Assembly (NCBI GenBank): GCA_003131925.1
Contig: PKWC01000055.1
Span: forward strand, 1-15,020
Reading direction: 5' to 3'
DNA length: 15,020 bases
Source of the DNA: Alphaproteobacteria bacterium
GTDB taxonomy: Bacteria > Pseudomonadota > Alphaproteobacteria > Micropepsales > Micropepsaceae
The translations under genes were made by a program, and so were the position numbers. Shown here piece after piece: positions 6,296-12,655 of the stretch (position 1 is the stretch's first letter; each line of letters starts with the position of its first letter). The notes beneath the pieces are model-generated. The model searched no databases. It was given only the letters and a program-made list of their open reading frames with translations, and was not told where the DNA came from.

Positions 6296-6679
6296 ATGAA
6301 CTCAGACCAGAAATCTGTTGTGCTGGTTGTTGAGAGTGAGGCCGTCATTCGGATAGAAACCGCCCTCACGATCAAAGACGCTGGCTACGCAGTGCTCGCC
6401 ACCAGCAATGCCGACGAGGCAATCGCAGCTCTGGAAGCCCGCGACGATATTTGCGCGGTCTTCACAGAAATCCGCATACCTGGACGCCTCAATGGATTGG
6501 ACCTGGGGCGAGCCATTGCCGAGCGCTGGCCGCTCGTGCCACTGATCATGACGTCGAGTGGTCGTCGGTGGGATAACATTCCGGCTGACTGGTACTATAT
6601 CCAAAAGCCCTATTATGGCTCGCAAATCATCAAGGCGCTGCGAGCGCTGGTCGCTTTGTCTGTCGGGTTTGTGGGCTGA
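6296..6679 (+). CDS. stand-alone receiver-domain protein with degenerate phosphorylation site
   Basis: This 127-residue single-domain response regulator has no output domain. The family layout is clear: VVLVVESEAVIRIETALTI (beta1/alpha1), a GYAV...NADEAIAAL segment, AVFTEIRIPGRLNGLDL (the loop that normally carries the phosphorylated Asp), PLIMTSSG (switch Ser/Thr) and the conserved Lys in YYIQKPYY. Two key positions differ from active receivers: the phospho-Asp is Glu58 (GAA codon), and the acidic pair is E13-S14 instead of E-D. Together these suggest a receiver that is not phosphorylated and may be locked in one state. It is coupled to the small gene at 6068. Alternative readings are a decaying paralogue or a protein-binding pseudo-receiver. 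Confidence 0.85.
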   Translation: MNSDQKSVVLVVESEAVIRIETALTIKDAGYAVLATSNADEAIAALEARDDICAVFTEIRIPGRLNGLDLGRAIAERWPLVPLIMTSSGRRWDNIPADWYYIQKPYYGSQIIKALRALVALSVGFVG

Positions 6680-6691
6680 CTGCGGAGAGTG

Positions 6692-7471
6692 TCAGCGACT
6701 TTCGGGTTTCGCGCCCTTCCTGTTCCGCCCCTTTGTATCGCCCTGGACCGCGCTCGCGGGCGGGTCAAGGAAAGCATCGAATCGTTCCTTGACGATGGCG
6801 TAGCACTCGCAAGATGCCTCTTCGAGGCCGGGTCTATCGAGAACCTGGATTTTTCCGCGCCGATAGCTGATCAGTCCGGCCGTCTGCATCGCCTGCGCCG
6901 CGAGTGTCACCGATTTTCGATTGGCGCCCAGCATGTGTGACAAGAACTCATGCGTGTATGGCAATGCTTTACCTTGCGCGCGGTCGTGCATCATAAGGAG
7001 CCATCGGCAAATTCGCTCTTCTGTTGTGTGCATAGAATTGCACGCGACAGTCTGCTGGACCTGCGACAGCAGCGTTTCGGAATAGCTCACGAAGAGATTG
7101 CGCACATGTTCGCTGTCTCTGAATTCCGATTGCAGCAACGCAATCGGGCAGCGAACCATGTCCCCCTCCAGTTGCACGAGACAGCGGTTGAAGGAGACCC
7201 GGCTGTACATTGCCGCGAAAAGGCCGAATGCCCCTTCGCGTCCAATGTTTGCAGTTTCGATTGCGGAACCGTTTTCCAAAACGGTGAGCAGTGACAGGAC
7301 AGACCCTTGCGGGAAGTATGCGTGCTTGAGCAGGCCGCCTGCTTCGCACACCACGGCACCAAGCTTGAACTCGACGGGCTGAAGATGACGTTCGATCCGC
7401 GTGCGGCCAGCGGGTTCGAGCGCAGCGATCAATCGATTTCCCTGGATTTCATCAACCTGCAATTTGGGCAT
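6692..7471 (-). CDS. Crp/Fnr-family transcriptional regulator
   Basis: Taken from ATG 7471 it has 259 residues; a TTG at 7516 would extend it but would overlap the upstream small gene. The N-terminal part is a cyclic-nucleotide-binding-like beta-roll (FKLGAVVCEAGGLLKHAYFPQGS, NGSAIETANIGREGAFG). The C-terminal part is a Crp-type winged helix with recognition helix in SHMLGANRKSVTLAAQAM and the wing GLISYRRGKIQVLDRPGLE. The cAMP-binding RxS arginine-serine pair is not evident and there is no FNR-type cysteine cluster, so the ligand is unknown. It belongs to the subgroup ending 'DRPGLE..SCECY' that is abundant in Bradyrhizobium-like genomes. The upstream small gene stops 4 bases before this ATG, so they form an operon. 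Confidence 0.88.
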   Translation of the reverse strand: MPKLQVDEIQGNRLIAALEPAGRTRIERHLQPVEFKLGAVVCEAGGLLKHAYFPQGSVLSLLTVLENGSAIETANIGREGAFGLFAAMYSRVSFNRCLVQLEGDMVRCPIALLQSEFRDSEHVRNLFVSYSETLLSQVQQTVACNSMHTTEERICRWLLMMHDRAQGKALPYTHEFLSHMLGANRKSVTLAAQAMQTAGLISYRRGKIQVLDRPGLEEASCECYAIVKERFDAFLDPPASAVQGDTKGRNRKGAKPESR

Positions 7472-7475
7472 GACG

Positions 7476-7658
7476 CTAGGCAACGTCTGACTCCATCTCG
7501 GCAACGCAGTCTTCAATCTCGGCCAGAGCCGCCCGGAGTTTCGGGATGGCTTTCGGGTAGCGCTGGGAACTTTCCAGAGCCTCGATTTGCCGCTTAATCT
7601 GATCGGCGGCGGCGATCAATTCTTGCCGGTTCGAATGGCCTTGGGGTCCCTTGGGCAT
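7476..7658 (-). CDS. small coiled-coil-like protein in operon with the Crp/Fnr gene
   Basis: From ATG 7658 it encodes 60 residues: a short basic N-terminus (MPKGPQGHSNRQ) followed by a continuous amphipathic, Leu/Ile/Ala/Glu-rich stretch (ELIAAADQIKRQIEALESS and PKLRAALAEIEDCVAEME) that looks helical or coiled-coil. There is no signal peptide. The stop codon lies 4 bases before the start of the Crp/Fnr gene, the tightest coupling in this part of the window. No clear Shine-Dalgarno precedes ATG 7658. I do not recognise a family. The context suggests a regulatory partner, but that is inference. Confidence 0.55.
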   Translation of the reverse strand: MPKGPQGHSNRQELIAAADQIKRQIEALESSQRYPKAIPKLRAALAEIEDCVAEMESDVA

Positions 7659-8082
7659 GGGGGTATTATGGCATCGTCGGGATCGCAATGGGAGGGCGAC
7701 CATTGTTGCATATGGCCGCGAGCCTTCAAAGTGGCTTAGCCTCCCAGCCGCTATGCCCGGTTCTTCTTGTATGGCCCATGCTTCACAACAGGCCTCATGG
7801 GGGTGCGCCAAGCGTCCAGCGATCGCCGCAGAAATTGTAGTGCATTTAGTCTCGATTAGCGGCGCCAGCGTCTATCGAATCAAGGATGTGGCGTAAGGAC
7901 GGGTCTCCCTTTCCCGCCGAAAGGATCGGCGCAATTGCAGTTGGTACTGGTATCGCGCATGGAGGGTTGGCTCGTCGTTCCGGGACGGAATAGCTGGCGA
8001 CCGGACGTGCCTGTGGAGAACCGCGCCCAGTCGCCGCTAACCCATCCCGCCGAGGTAATGGCATGAAGCGTCCGTCCGTACA

Positions 8083-8096
8083 TTGATCTAAATCAA
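8083..8096. promoter_or_regulatory. FNR/FixK-type binding site, perfect TTGAT-N4-ATCAA
   Basis: TTGATCTAAATCAA matches the FNR/Anr/FixK consensus at all ten specified positions, expected by chance about once per million bases. A TATTGC hexamer at 8121-8126 lies about where a -10 would be for a class II activator site, roughly two bases further than ideal. The nearest gene in that orientation is the Crp/Fnr gene at 8309, giving a 5' leader of about 180 bases. The binding protein (FNR or FixK) is not encoded here as far as I can tell. Confidence 0.65.
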
Positions 8097-8194
8097 ATAT
8101 CGGATACGTAGGCCTAGCCCTATTGCATTCCCCTGAATCGAGAAAACCCTTGATAGTGCGTCAGTTTGAAATCTCTTTTGGACCCCCGAGCGTT

Positions 8195-8211
8195 GTGCCG
8201 CATTGCGGCAC
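8195..8211. promoter_or_regulatory. perfect inverted repeat GTGCCGC-ATT-GCGGCAC in the leader of the Crp/Fnr gene
   Basis: Seven-base arms are separated by three bases, about 100 bases before the start codon. It could be an operator or an RNA hairpin in the leader of the downstream regulator gene. No T-tract follows, so it is not an intrinsic terminator. Confidence 0.4.
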
Positions 8212-8308
8212 GGCGGCTCGCCAATTTAATGCTTTGTTGACGAATCTTACCTAAGAGTAAATCCAGCGTGCGAACCTTCAAAGCTAGCCCTGGGCGAAGG
8301 AGGGCGGA

Positions 8309-9007
8309 GTGGCAATCAACCATGAGTTACCTTTCGATCCGAAAGCATTTCTCGGCTTGGTCGGCGAAGGACGACGCATTGAAAATCACCGCCAGGGCCA
8401 GATTGTTTTCTCGCAGGGAGATGCCGCAGACGCCGTCTTCTATATCGAGAAAGGCAAGGTGAAGGTCACCGTCGTATCGCCGCAGGGCAAGGAAGCCGTG
8501 GTGGCAATTCTTGAAGCGAAGGATTTCTTCGGCGAAGGCTGCCTTGCCGGGCAGCAGTACCGCATGGCGACCGTCACCGCGATGACGGACTGCGTCATAG
8601 CGCGCCTGGAAAAGGCGGCCGTTGTGGAAGTCATCCATCGGGAGCCCGCGTTCTCCGAGTTGTTCATCGCACATCTCTTGAATCGAACCATCCGCGTCGA
8701 AGCGGATCTGGTGGACCAGCTGTTCAATTCCAGCGAAAAGCGCCTGGCGCGACTGCTCCTGCTGCTGGCGAATTTCGGCAAGGAGGGCAAGCCGGAGCCC
8801 CTGATCGCGAAAATCAGTCAGGAAACTCTTGCCGAGATGATCGGCACGACCCGATCCCGCGTCAGCTTTTTCATGAACAAATTTCGCAAGATGGGATTGA
8901 TCGAATACAATGGCCGCATCGAGGTTCACGCCTCGTTGCTGAACCTCGTCCTGCACGAACAGCCCCAAATTGTCGAAGCCGATTCTTCGCCAGCGGACCA
9001 TGATTGA
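8309..9007 (+). CDS. Crp/Fnr-family transcriptional regulator (TTRSRVSFFMNKF subgroup)
   Basis: The GTG start at 8309 has AAGGAGG five bases upstream, the best ribosome site in the accessory part. The protein has 232 residues. Residues 20-120 form the cNMP-binding-like beta-roll (GQIVFSQGDAADAVFYIEKGKVKVTVVS...GKEAVVAILEAKDFFGEGCLAG). A long dimerisation helix and a winged helix with recognition helix IGTTRSRVSFFMNKFRKMGLIEY follow. FNR-type Fe-S cysteines are absent (only two Cys, neither clustered), and the recognition helix lacks the E..SR signature that reads TTGAT. It is therefore unlikely to bind the FNR box upstream of its own gene and is better seen as a target of a separate oxygen-responsive regulator. 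Its effector and targets are unknown. Confidence 0.92.
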   Translation: MAINHELPFDPKAFLGLVGEGRRIENHRQGQIVFSQGDAADAVFYIEKGKVKVTVVSPQGKEAVVAILEAKDFFGEGCLAGQQYRMATVTAMTDCVIARLEKAAVVEVIHREPAFSELFIAHLLNRTIRVEADLVDQLFNSSEKRLARLLLLLANFGKEGKPEPLIAKISQETLAEMIGTTRSRVSFFMNKFRKMGLIEYNGRIEVHASLLNLVLHEQPQIVEADSSPADHD

Positions 9008-9136
9008 ACTGACAACGTCCAAATCCGCTTCACCCGCCGGGTGCGCCATGATAACCCTCGATCTAATGACATAAGCTTCTGATCCCTATGTCCGAATCGG
9101 CTCGCGCACTTGCAACTCCAATGTCATCCGGGGAAT

Positions 9137-9427
9137 GCGGGATTATGGGAATGGTGGCGGGCGAAGGATGCGCCCAAGGATTAACCTGGGCTTGAGACGT
9201 TCACGATCCTGACGACGGAACCCAATGCATTGTGTGCGCCGATCCACAATCGTATGCCGGTGATCTTGGCGCGCGATGATTGGAATGGGTGGCTCGGGAC
9301 GGTGGATGACCGCAAGACGCTGTTGCGGTCATTTCCCGCTGATCGGATGGAATGCTGGCCGGTCGGGAAGGCGGTGGGGAATGTGAGGAATGAGGGAACT
9401 CAGCTCATCGAAAGGATCACAGTCTGA
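9137..9427 (+). pseudogene. SRAP (SOS response-associated peptidase, YedK/HMCES) C-terminal remnant
   Basis: In one frame it reads AGLWEWWRAKDAPKD, a TAA stop (9182-9184), then LETFTILTTEPNALCAPIHNRMPVIL and, near the end, PVGKAVGNVRNEG. This is the C-terminal half of the SRAP family, which shields abasic sites in single-stranded DNA through an N-terminal Cys2. The IHxRMPV histidine is present. The N-terminal half with Cys2 and the ADGFYEW segment is missing, and the in-frame stop breaks what is left. The only downstream start is a TTG at 9230. It is a clear pseudogene. Confidence 0.8.
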
Positions 9428-9593
9428 GAGGGGTATTTCTACCTCACGGCGCAGGACTTCCGCCGCGTGTGATAGGCATTGCAAAAAAACCAAGGCGAAG
9501 CTTTCCCAACTCACTAAAAACTTTCGCAATCGCTACAGTTCGCATTGAATGCCACAATGCTATGTACGCCACGAGTTCCAAGGTGTGGTCGTG

Positions 9594-9884
9594 GTGAATA
9601 CAAAGAATGGCTTCAAACGCTCAATGAGCTACGTCGTCGGACCGGACGGCAGCCCCCTCACTGTCGCCGAACTTGCACCAAATCACACGAAGCGATGGTC
9701 GATCCGCAGGAAGGCTGAAGTTGTGGCGGCGGTTCGTGGCGGTCTTCTCAGTCTGGAAGATGCTTGTCAGCGCTATTCGCTTTCCGTCGAGGAATTTCTC
9801 AACTGGCAGCGCGCTATTGATAGATTTGGCCCAGACGGCCTGAAGGTCACTAAAACAAAAAAAAATACAGAGCCGCCGATTTGA
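9594..9884 (+). CDS. DUF1153 / SciP-like protein
   Basis: The core YVVGPDGSPLTVAEL...KRWSIRRKAEVVAAVRGGLLSLEDACQRYSLSVEEFLNWQRAIDRFGPDGL is the DUF1153 domain of SciP. SciP is the small alphaproteobacterial protein that binds the master regulator CtrA and blocks transcription from CtrA promoters in the cell cycle. The helix-turn-helix-like part is intact. The tail KVTKTKKNTEPPI replaces the usual R.TRIQQYR-type ending, so this is probably a divergent paralogue and not the core sciP. The start is uncertain: the GTG at 9594, with AAGG about 10 bases upstream, leaves 12 residues before YVVGPDG, close to family length. ATG 9549 and ATG 9624 are alternatives without better ribosome sites. Confidence 0.8.
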   Translation: MNTKNGFKRSMSYVVGPDGSPLTVAELAPNHTKRWSIRRKAEVVAAVRGGLLSLEDACQRYSLSVEEFLNWQRAIDRFGPDGLKVTKTKKNTEPPI

Positions 9885-9887
9885 TCC

Positions 9888-9911
9888 AGCCGGCTGAGCG
9901 AGCAGCCGGCT
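9888..9911 (+). terminator. hairpin after the DUF1153 gene
   Basis: AGCCGGCTG (9888-9896) pairs with CAGCCGGCT (9903-9911) around a six-base loop, three bases past the stop codon. The 9-bp GC-rich stem has the right position for a terminator, but no T-tract follows. Confidence 0.55.
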
Positions 9912-9990
9912 AGCGGGGTGTCGCCGTCCGGTTACGCGACCCCACCGCCTATATGTCTCGGACATATTGGCAGCGGCACAAACAAGCCAC

Positions 9991-10203
9991 CTAAGAGGCA
10001 GCATCGTCTGCAAGCTTCAGAACAATGGGCCGCGGGCGCGATACCTTCCGACGGCCTTCCCACAATTCTACGTCATACCACCCACCGTTGGACCGAATTT
10101 GATCGGCGAGGAAGTAAGCGTCAGCGTCATCAGGAGAATGGAACTTCTCAATTCCAAGAATGCGTCCACCCTGCGAAATGTTGTAGCAGCGATAGAAGGC
10201 CAT
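9991..10203 (-). CDS. small hypothetical protein (70 aa)
   Basis: ATG 10203 is preceded by GGGAGG at about 10 bases. A GTG at 10215 is in frame but sits on that ribosome site, so it is disfavoured. The product begins MAFYRCYNISQGGRILGIEKF, then has an Asp/Ala-rich helix and VELWEGRRKVSRP. The layout 'YR.Y.....G.I.......D..DA...A........VE.W.G.R.V' is shared by many small uncharacterised proteins of Bradyrhizobium-like bacteria. It is soluble, with no signal peptide. No function is known to me. Confidence 0.65.
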   Translation of the reverse strand: MAFYRCYNISQGGRILGIEKFHSPDDADAYFLADQIRSNGGWYDVELWEGRRKVSRPRPIVLKLADDAAS

Positions 10204-10320
10204 CACGTCGGGCACCTCCCTGGGTACACGGCATTTAGCTCACATCGCTGAACATCTCGATGTTCAAAAGAGCACACGCGACCTTGGACTGCGACGGCAA
10301 TCGTCATATCGAAACGATGT

Positions 10321-10354
10321 AACAAAAAGCCGGACGGTGTTGTGCCGTCCGGCT
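10321..10354 (-). terminator. intrinsic terminator for leftward transcription (orphan)
   Basis: AGCCGGACGG (10328-10337) and CCGTCCGGCT (10345-10354) form a perfect 10-bp stem with a 7-base loop. On the minus strand it is followed by TTTTTGTT, so it terminates transcripts running right to left. No minus-strand gene ends just upstream of it (to the right); the next leftward gene starts at 10203, beyond it. Confidence 0.75.
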
Positions 10355-10455
10355 AGTCGACTAGAAGGGGACTCCATTTGAAATCTGCGGGTGTCAATCC
10401 ACTTGGGGACACGTTGCTCCAAGACAAGCACGTAGTCTGAGCCACATTGCTCATC

Positions 10456-10839
10456 ATGACGGTTATTTTGCAGAAATCGCCGCGCGATGAATTAGGGATG
10501 GCTATGAAGACGTGTCATCACGACACAATGGCTCAGGCGCGATATGCGAGCAGCACGATTCTCCAGTTTTGGGGCGACACAGCTCGTATCTCCGAAGTTA
10601 CGGAGAAAAAGCAGAGGGCGTTTGCCCAATGGTCATGCGCCAAGGGCCACTCGATGTCCTATATTGCGCGCAACCTGTCGGTATTGTCCGCTGCGCTCAA
10701 GCTTGCTCTCGGTGAGCGCGCCCCGAAAACGTGGGCATGGCCGGCGACTATCGCGGATTGGTTGGACCTGCCTGAGCCAGAGCCTCGCGACTGGATTCCG
10801 ACTGATGGCCTCTTCGGCGGATTTGAGCCTGCCAGCTAG
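10456..10839 (+). pseudogene. truncated tyrosine recombinase / phage-type integrase (core-binding domain only)
   Basis: The frame encodes HDTMAQARYASSTILQFWGD, then ISEVTEKKQRAFAQW and MSYIARNLSVLSAALKLALG, then LPEPEPRDWIPTDGLF. This follows the SAM-like core-binding domain of a rhizobial integrase group ('...FWGD..l..It...c..y...R.....s..ta.rel..L.aALn.a', then 'lp..p.PRdRwLtrdEa'). The frame ends where the catalytic domain with R...HxxR...Y should begin, leaving about 125 of about 350-400 residues. ATG 10456 is one possible start; ATG 10498 or 10504 after AGGG is equally possible. It lies about 125 bases from the 3' end of tRNA-Val, the standard place for an island integrase. The family call is moderate and the truncation clear. 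Confidence 0.55.
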
Positions 10840-10965
10840 TTCCCCTTTTTCTGATAGTTGCCATTGCAGATGTCTCCGAGTGTCAAGGTTGTGACACGCG
10901 TGATCCGCATTGGGTTTTGGGGGGACCGTCTAACCGTCAACCTGTTGAAAAGGTTATCGCTTAGA

Positions 10966-11040
<75 letters not shown>

Positions 11041-11058
11041 GCTAGTCGTGGGGGTTGT

Positions 11059-11088
11059 CCTATACCGCCCGTGGTCGCGGGCTGGCAA
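11059..11088 (-). promoter_or_regulatory. sigma-70-type promoter of tRNA-Val
   Basis: On the minus strand TTGCCA (11083-11088) and TATAGG (11059-11064) are separated by 18 bases, placing the transcription start about 12 bases before the mature tRNA. The -35 lies nine bases past the cpdR stop codon. Confidence 0.6.
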
Positions 11089-11096
11089 GGCGCGCC

Positions 11097-11456
11097 TCAC
11101 GCAGCGACCATGCGGTCGATTTCCTGGACGATCTCGCGAAGGTGAAATGGTTTCGACAGAACCCTCGCATGCTTGGGCGCGTTCGAAGACGGATGAAGGG
11201 CGACCGCCGCAAAGCCGGTGATGAACATGATCTTCAATCCCGAATCCAGCTCGGCGGCGCGCTTGGCGAGCTCGATGCCGTCGAGGCCGGGCATGACAAT
11301 GTCGGTCAAGAGCAGATCGAAGCTCGTTCGGGTGAGGCACGCATGCGCCTGCTCGCCATCGCCGAAATCGGTCACCTCGTGGCCGGCCTTGACGAGCGCG
11401 GCCGCCAGGAAGCGGCGCAGCGATTCGTCATCTTCAGCCAAAAGGATGCGCGCCAT
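11097..11456 (-). CDS. cpdR: CpdR-type single-domain response regulator
   Basis: This 119-residue receiver-only protein has an intact site: acidic pair D9/D10 in LLAEDDE, phospho-acceptor D52 in LLLTDIVMPGLDGIELAKRA, Thr in IMFITGFAAVAL and Lys in VLSKPFHLREIV. The ITGFAAVAL and LSKPFHLRE segments are near-identical to CpdR of Caulobacter and rhizobia. In those bacteria CpdR is phosphorylated by the CckA-ChpT relay and, when unphosphorylated, primes ClpXP for degradation of cell-cycle proteins at the pole. ATG 11456 is preceded by an AGGGGGAG ribosome site. It is adjacent to tRNA-Val and divergent from the amidohydrolase gene. This is a core chromosomal gene. Confidence 0.93.
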   Translation of the reverse strand: MARILLAEDDESLRRFLAAALVKAGHEVTDFGDGEQAHACLTRTSFDLLLTDIVMPGLDGIELAKRAAELDSGLKIMFITGFAAVALHPSSNAPKHARVLSKPFHLREIVQEIDRMVAA

Positions 11457-11623
11457 GTCTCCCCCTCGATCGACTAAAGCCTATATCACGCCGACGGTAA
11501 ACGTGGCTTGAGCCCGGCCGCCGGACCTTTGCGGCTTGCCGCCGGCCGGCTATCCGCAACGCTTGCCGAACGGGCGTCGTTGGTGGTCCACTCGCCTGGC
11601 CGAAAGGAGCGCCGCGCCGCGAA

Positions 11624-12526
11624 ATGAGAAATCTCGCCGGATATCGTGTCGATCCCGTGCTCGATTGCCTCTGCGCCGAGCCCGTGCGCGTGATCCGGCC
11701 GGCGCGCCAGTCGATCCCCTTCGTCTTTGCCTCGCCTCATTCCGGACGCCTCTACCCGGCGAGCTTCGTGGAAAGAAGCCGGCTCAATCCCACGACGCTC
11801 CGCCGCTCGGAAGACGCCTTCGTCGACGAACTGTTTTCCGCCGCTGTCGCGCTCGGCGCCCCGCTCATCCTTGCCCGTTTCCCGCGCGCCTATCTCGACG
11901 CCAATCGCGCGCCGGCGGAGCTCGATGCGGCGATGTTCGAGGGTGCGCTGCCGATGACGATCGACCGGGCCAGCCCCCGTGTGCATGCGGGCCTCGGCAT
12001 CATTCCACGCGTGGTGCGCGAAGGCGTCGAGATTTATCGCGAGAAGCTGACGGCTCGCGAAGCCGGCGAGCGGATTGCGCAATTCTATCGGCCCTACCAC
12101 GCCGCGCTCGACCGGCTTGTCGCGGAAACGCATGCCCGCTTCGGCGCTGCCATCGTCATCGACTGTCATTCCATGCCATCCGCAGCCGCGGCGCCCGATA
12201 TCGTTTTGGGCGACAGGCTTGGACTTGCCGCAGCGGCCGAGGTGACCTCCGCCGCGGAATTCGCCTTCGGCGGCGCGGGTTTCCGGATCGCGCGCAACGC
12301 ACCTTACGCCGGAGGCCACACCACACAGCTTCATGGCCGGCCGGGCGCGGGCACGCATGCGCTGCAGGTCGAGATCAATCGCGGGCTCTACCTCGACGAA
12401 GAACGGGTGGAACGCGGTGCGCGCTTTGCGGAAATTCGCCGACGAATCTCCGGCGCGTTGCGGGATCTGGTCGGTTCCGCTGCCTCCCTCGTTCAGGCGC
12501 CGGCTGCGCAACACGCCGCCGAATAA
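11624..12526 (+). CDS. N-formylglutamate amidohydrolase family protein
   Basis: This 300-residue protein has the N-formylglutamate amidohydrolase signature blocks in order: FVFASPHSGRLYP (residues 33-45), RRSEDAFVDELF, ARFPRAYLDANR, IVIDCHSMPS and THALQVEINRGLYLDE. The His and Glu residues in these blocks are the expected metal or catalytic positions. The family enzyme hydrolyses N-formyl-L-glutamate to glutamate and formate, the last step of one histidine-degradation route (HutG type). No other hut gene is near, so a specific histidine role is not supported by context and I give no symbol. The start is ATG 11624; AGGAG lies rather far upstream (about 15 bases). Its stop codon overlaps the T-tract of a convergent sRNA terminator. 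Confidence 0.9.
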   Translation: MRNLAGYRVDPVLDCLCAEPVRVIRPARQSIPFVFASPHSGRLYPASFVERSRLNPTTLRRSEDAFVDELFSAAVALGAPLILARFPRAYLDANRAPAELDAAMFEGALPMTIDRASPRVHAGLGIIPRVVREGVEIYREKLTAREAGERIAQFYRPYHAALDRLVAETHARFGAAIVIDCHSMPSAAAAPDIVLGDRLGLAAAAEVTSAAEFAFGGAGFRIARNAPYAGGHTTQLHGRPGAGTHALQVEINRGLYLDEERVERGARFAEIRRRISGALRDLVGSAASLVQAPAAQHAAE

Positions 12527-12554
12527 AAAAGGGCCGCGCCTCGAAGGCGCGGCC
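12525..12554 (-). terminator. intrinsic terminator of the sRNA, overlapping the amidohydrolase stop
   Basis: On the minus strand a perfect 9-bp stem GGCCGCGCC/GGCGCGGCC with a TTCGA loop is followed by CC and then TTTTTT. The T-run is only on this strand, so termination is for leftward transcripts, although the stem may also help end the rightward amidohydrolase mRNA. Confidence 0.85.
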
Positions 12555-12650
12555 AAGTGAAGGGAGGAAACGCCCAGGAAGGGCAACGGCCCCTGCAGAG
12601 AGACTCCGCCAAGGCCGTATGCGGCGAAGTATGGCTTTGGCGATACTGCA
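12525..12650 (-). ncRNA. candidate trans-acting small RNA with anti-Shine-Dalgarno motif
   Basis: A complete leftward transcription unit is visible without any ORF: a promoter at 12656-12683, about 125 transcribed bases and an intrinsic terminator. Within the transcript are the small hairpin GCCG-CATA-CGGC (12614-12625), the hairpin GCCC-TTCCT-GGGC (12572-12584) and a pyrimidine-rich stretch TTTCCTCCCTTC (12560-12571), complementary to ribosome-binding sites. Size, terminator and the CCUCCC motif resemble known Rhizobiales trans-sRNAs such as the alpha-r families; I cannot assign a specific family. It would act by pairing with mRNA starts. The terminator tail overlaps the convergent amidohydrolase stop. 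Confidence 0.7.
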
Positions 12651-12655
12651 GCGCA

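Larger units (their letters stand above)
7659..8308. other. regulatory intergenic region between two divergent Crp/Fnr units
   Basis: No supported gene lies in these 650 bases; the frames present have no ribosome sites or recognisable products. The right half holds an FNR/FixK box (8083-8096), a 7-bp perfect inverted repeat (8195-8211) and the ribosome site of the rightward gene. The left part should hold the promoter of the leftward small gene/Crp operon, but none stands out. Confidence 0.5.

Noticed and set aside
8327..9049. Long minus-strand open frame (240 codons) opposite the Crp/Fnr gene
   Set aside because: It is the antisense shadow of a clearly recognised gene with a strong ribosome site; the product resembles nothing.
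10353..10364. 12-base perfect palindrome CTAGTCGACTAG next to the orphan terminator
   Set aside because: A few 12-base palindromes are expected by chance in 15 kb, and it overlaps the terminator stem by two bases without any repeat elsewhere in the window.
11486..12586. 366-codon minus-strand frame opposite the N-formylglutamate amidohydrolase gene
   Set aside because: It is a GC-rich antisense shadow; the plus-strand frame carries the family motifs. Similar long shadows at 12824-13906 and 13833-14567 were rejected for the same reason.
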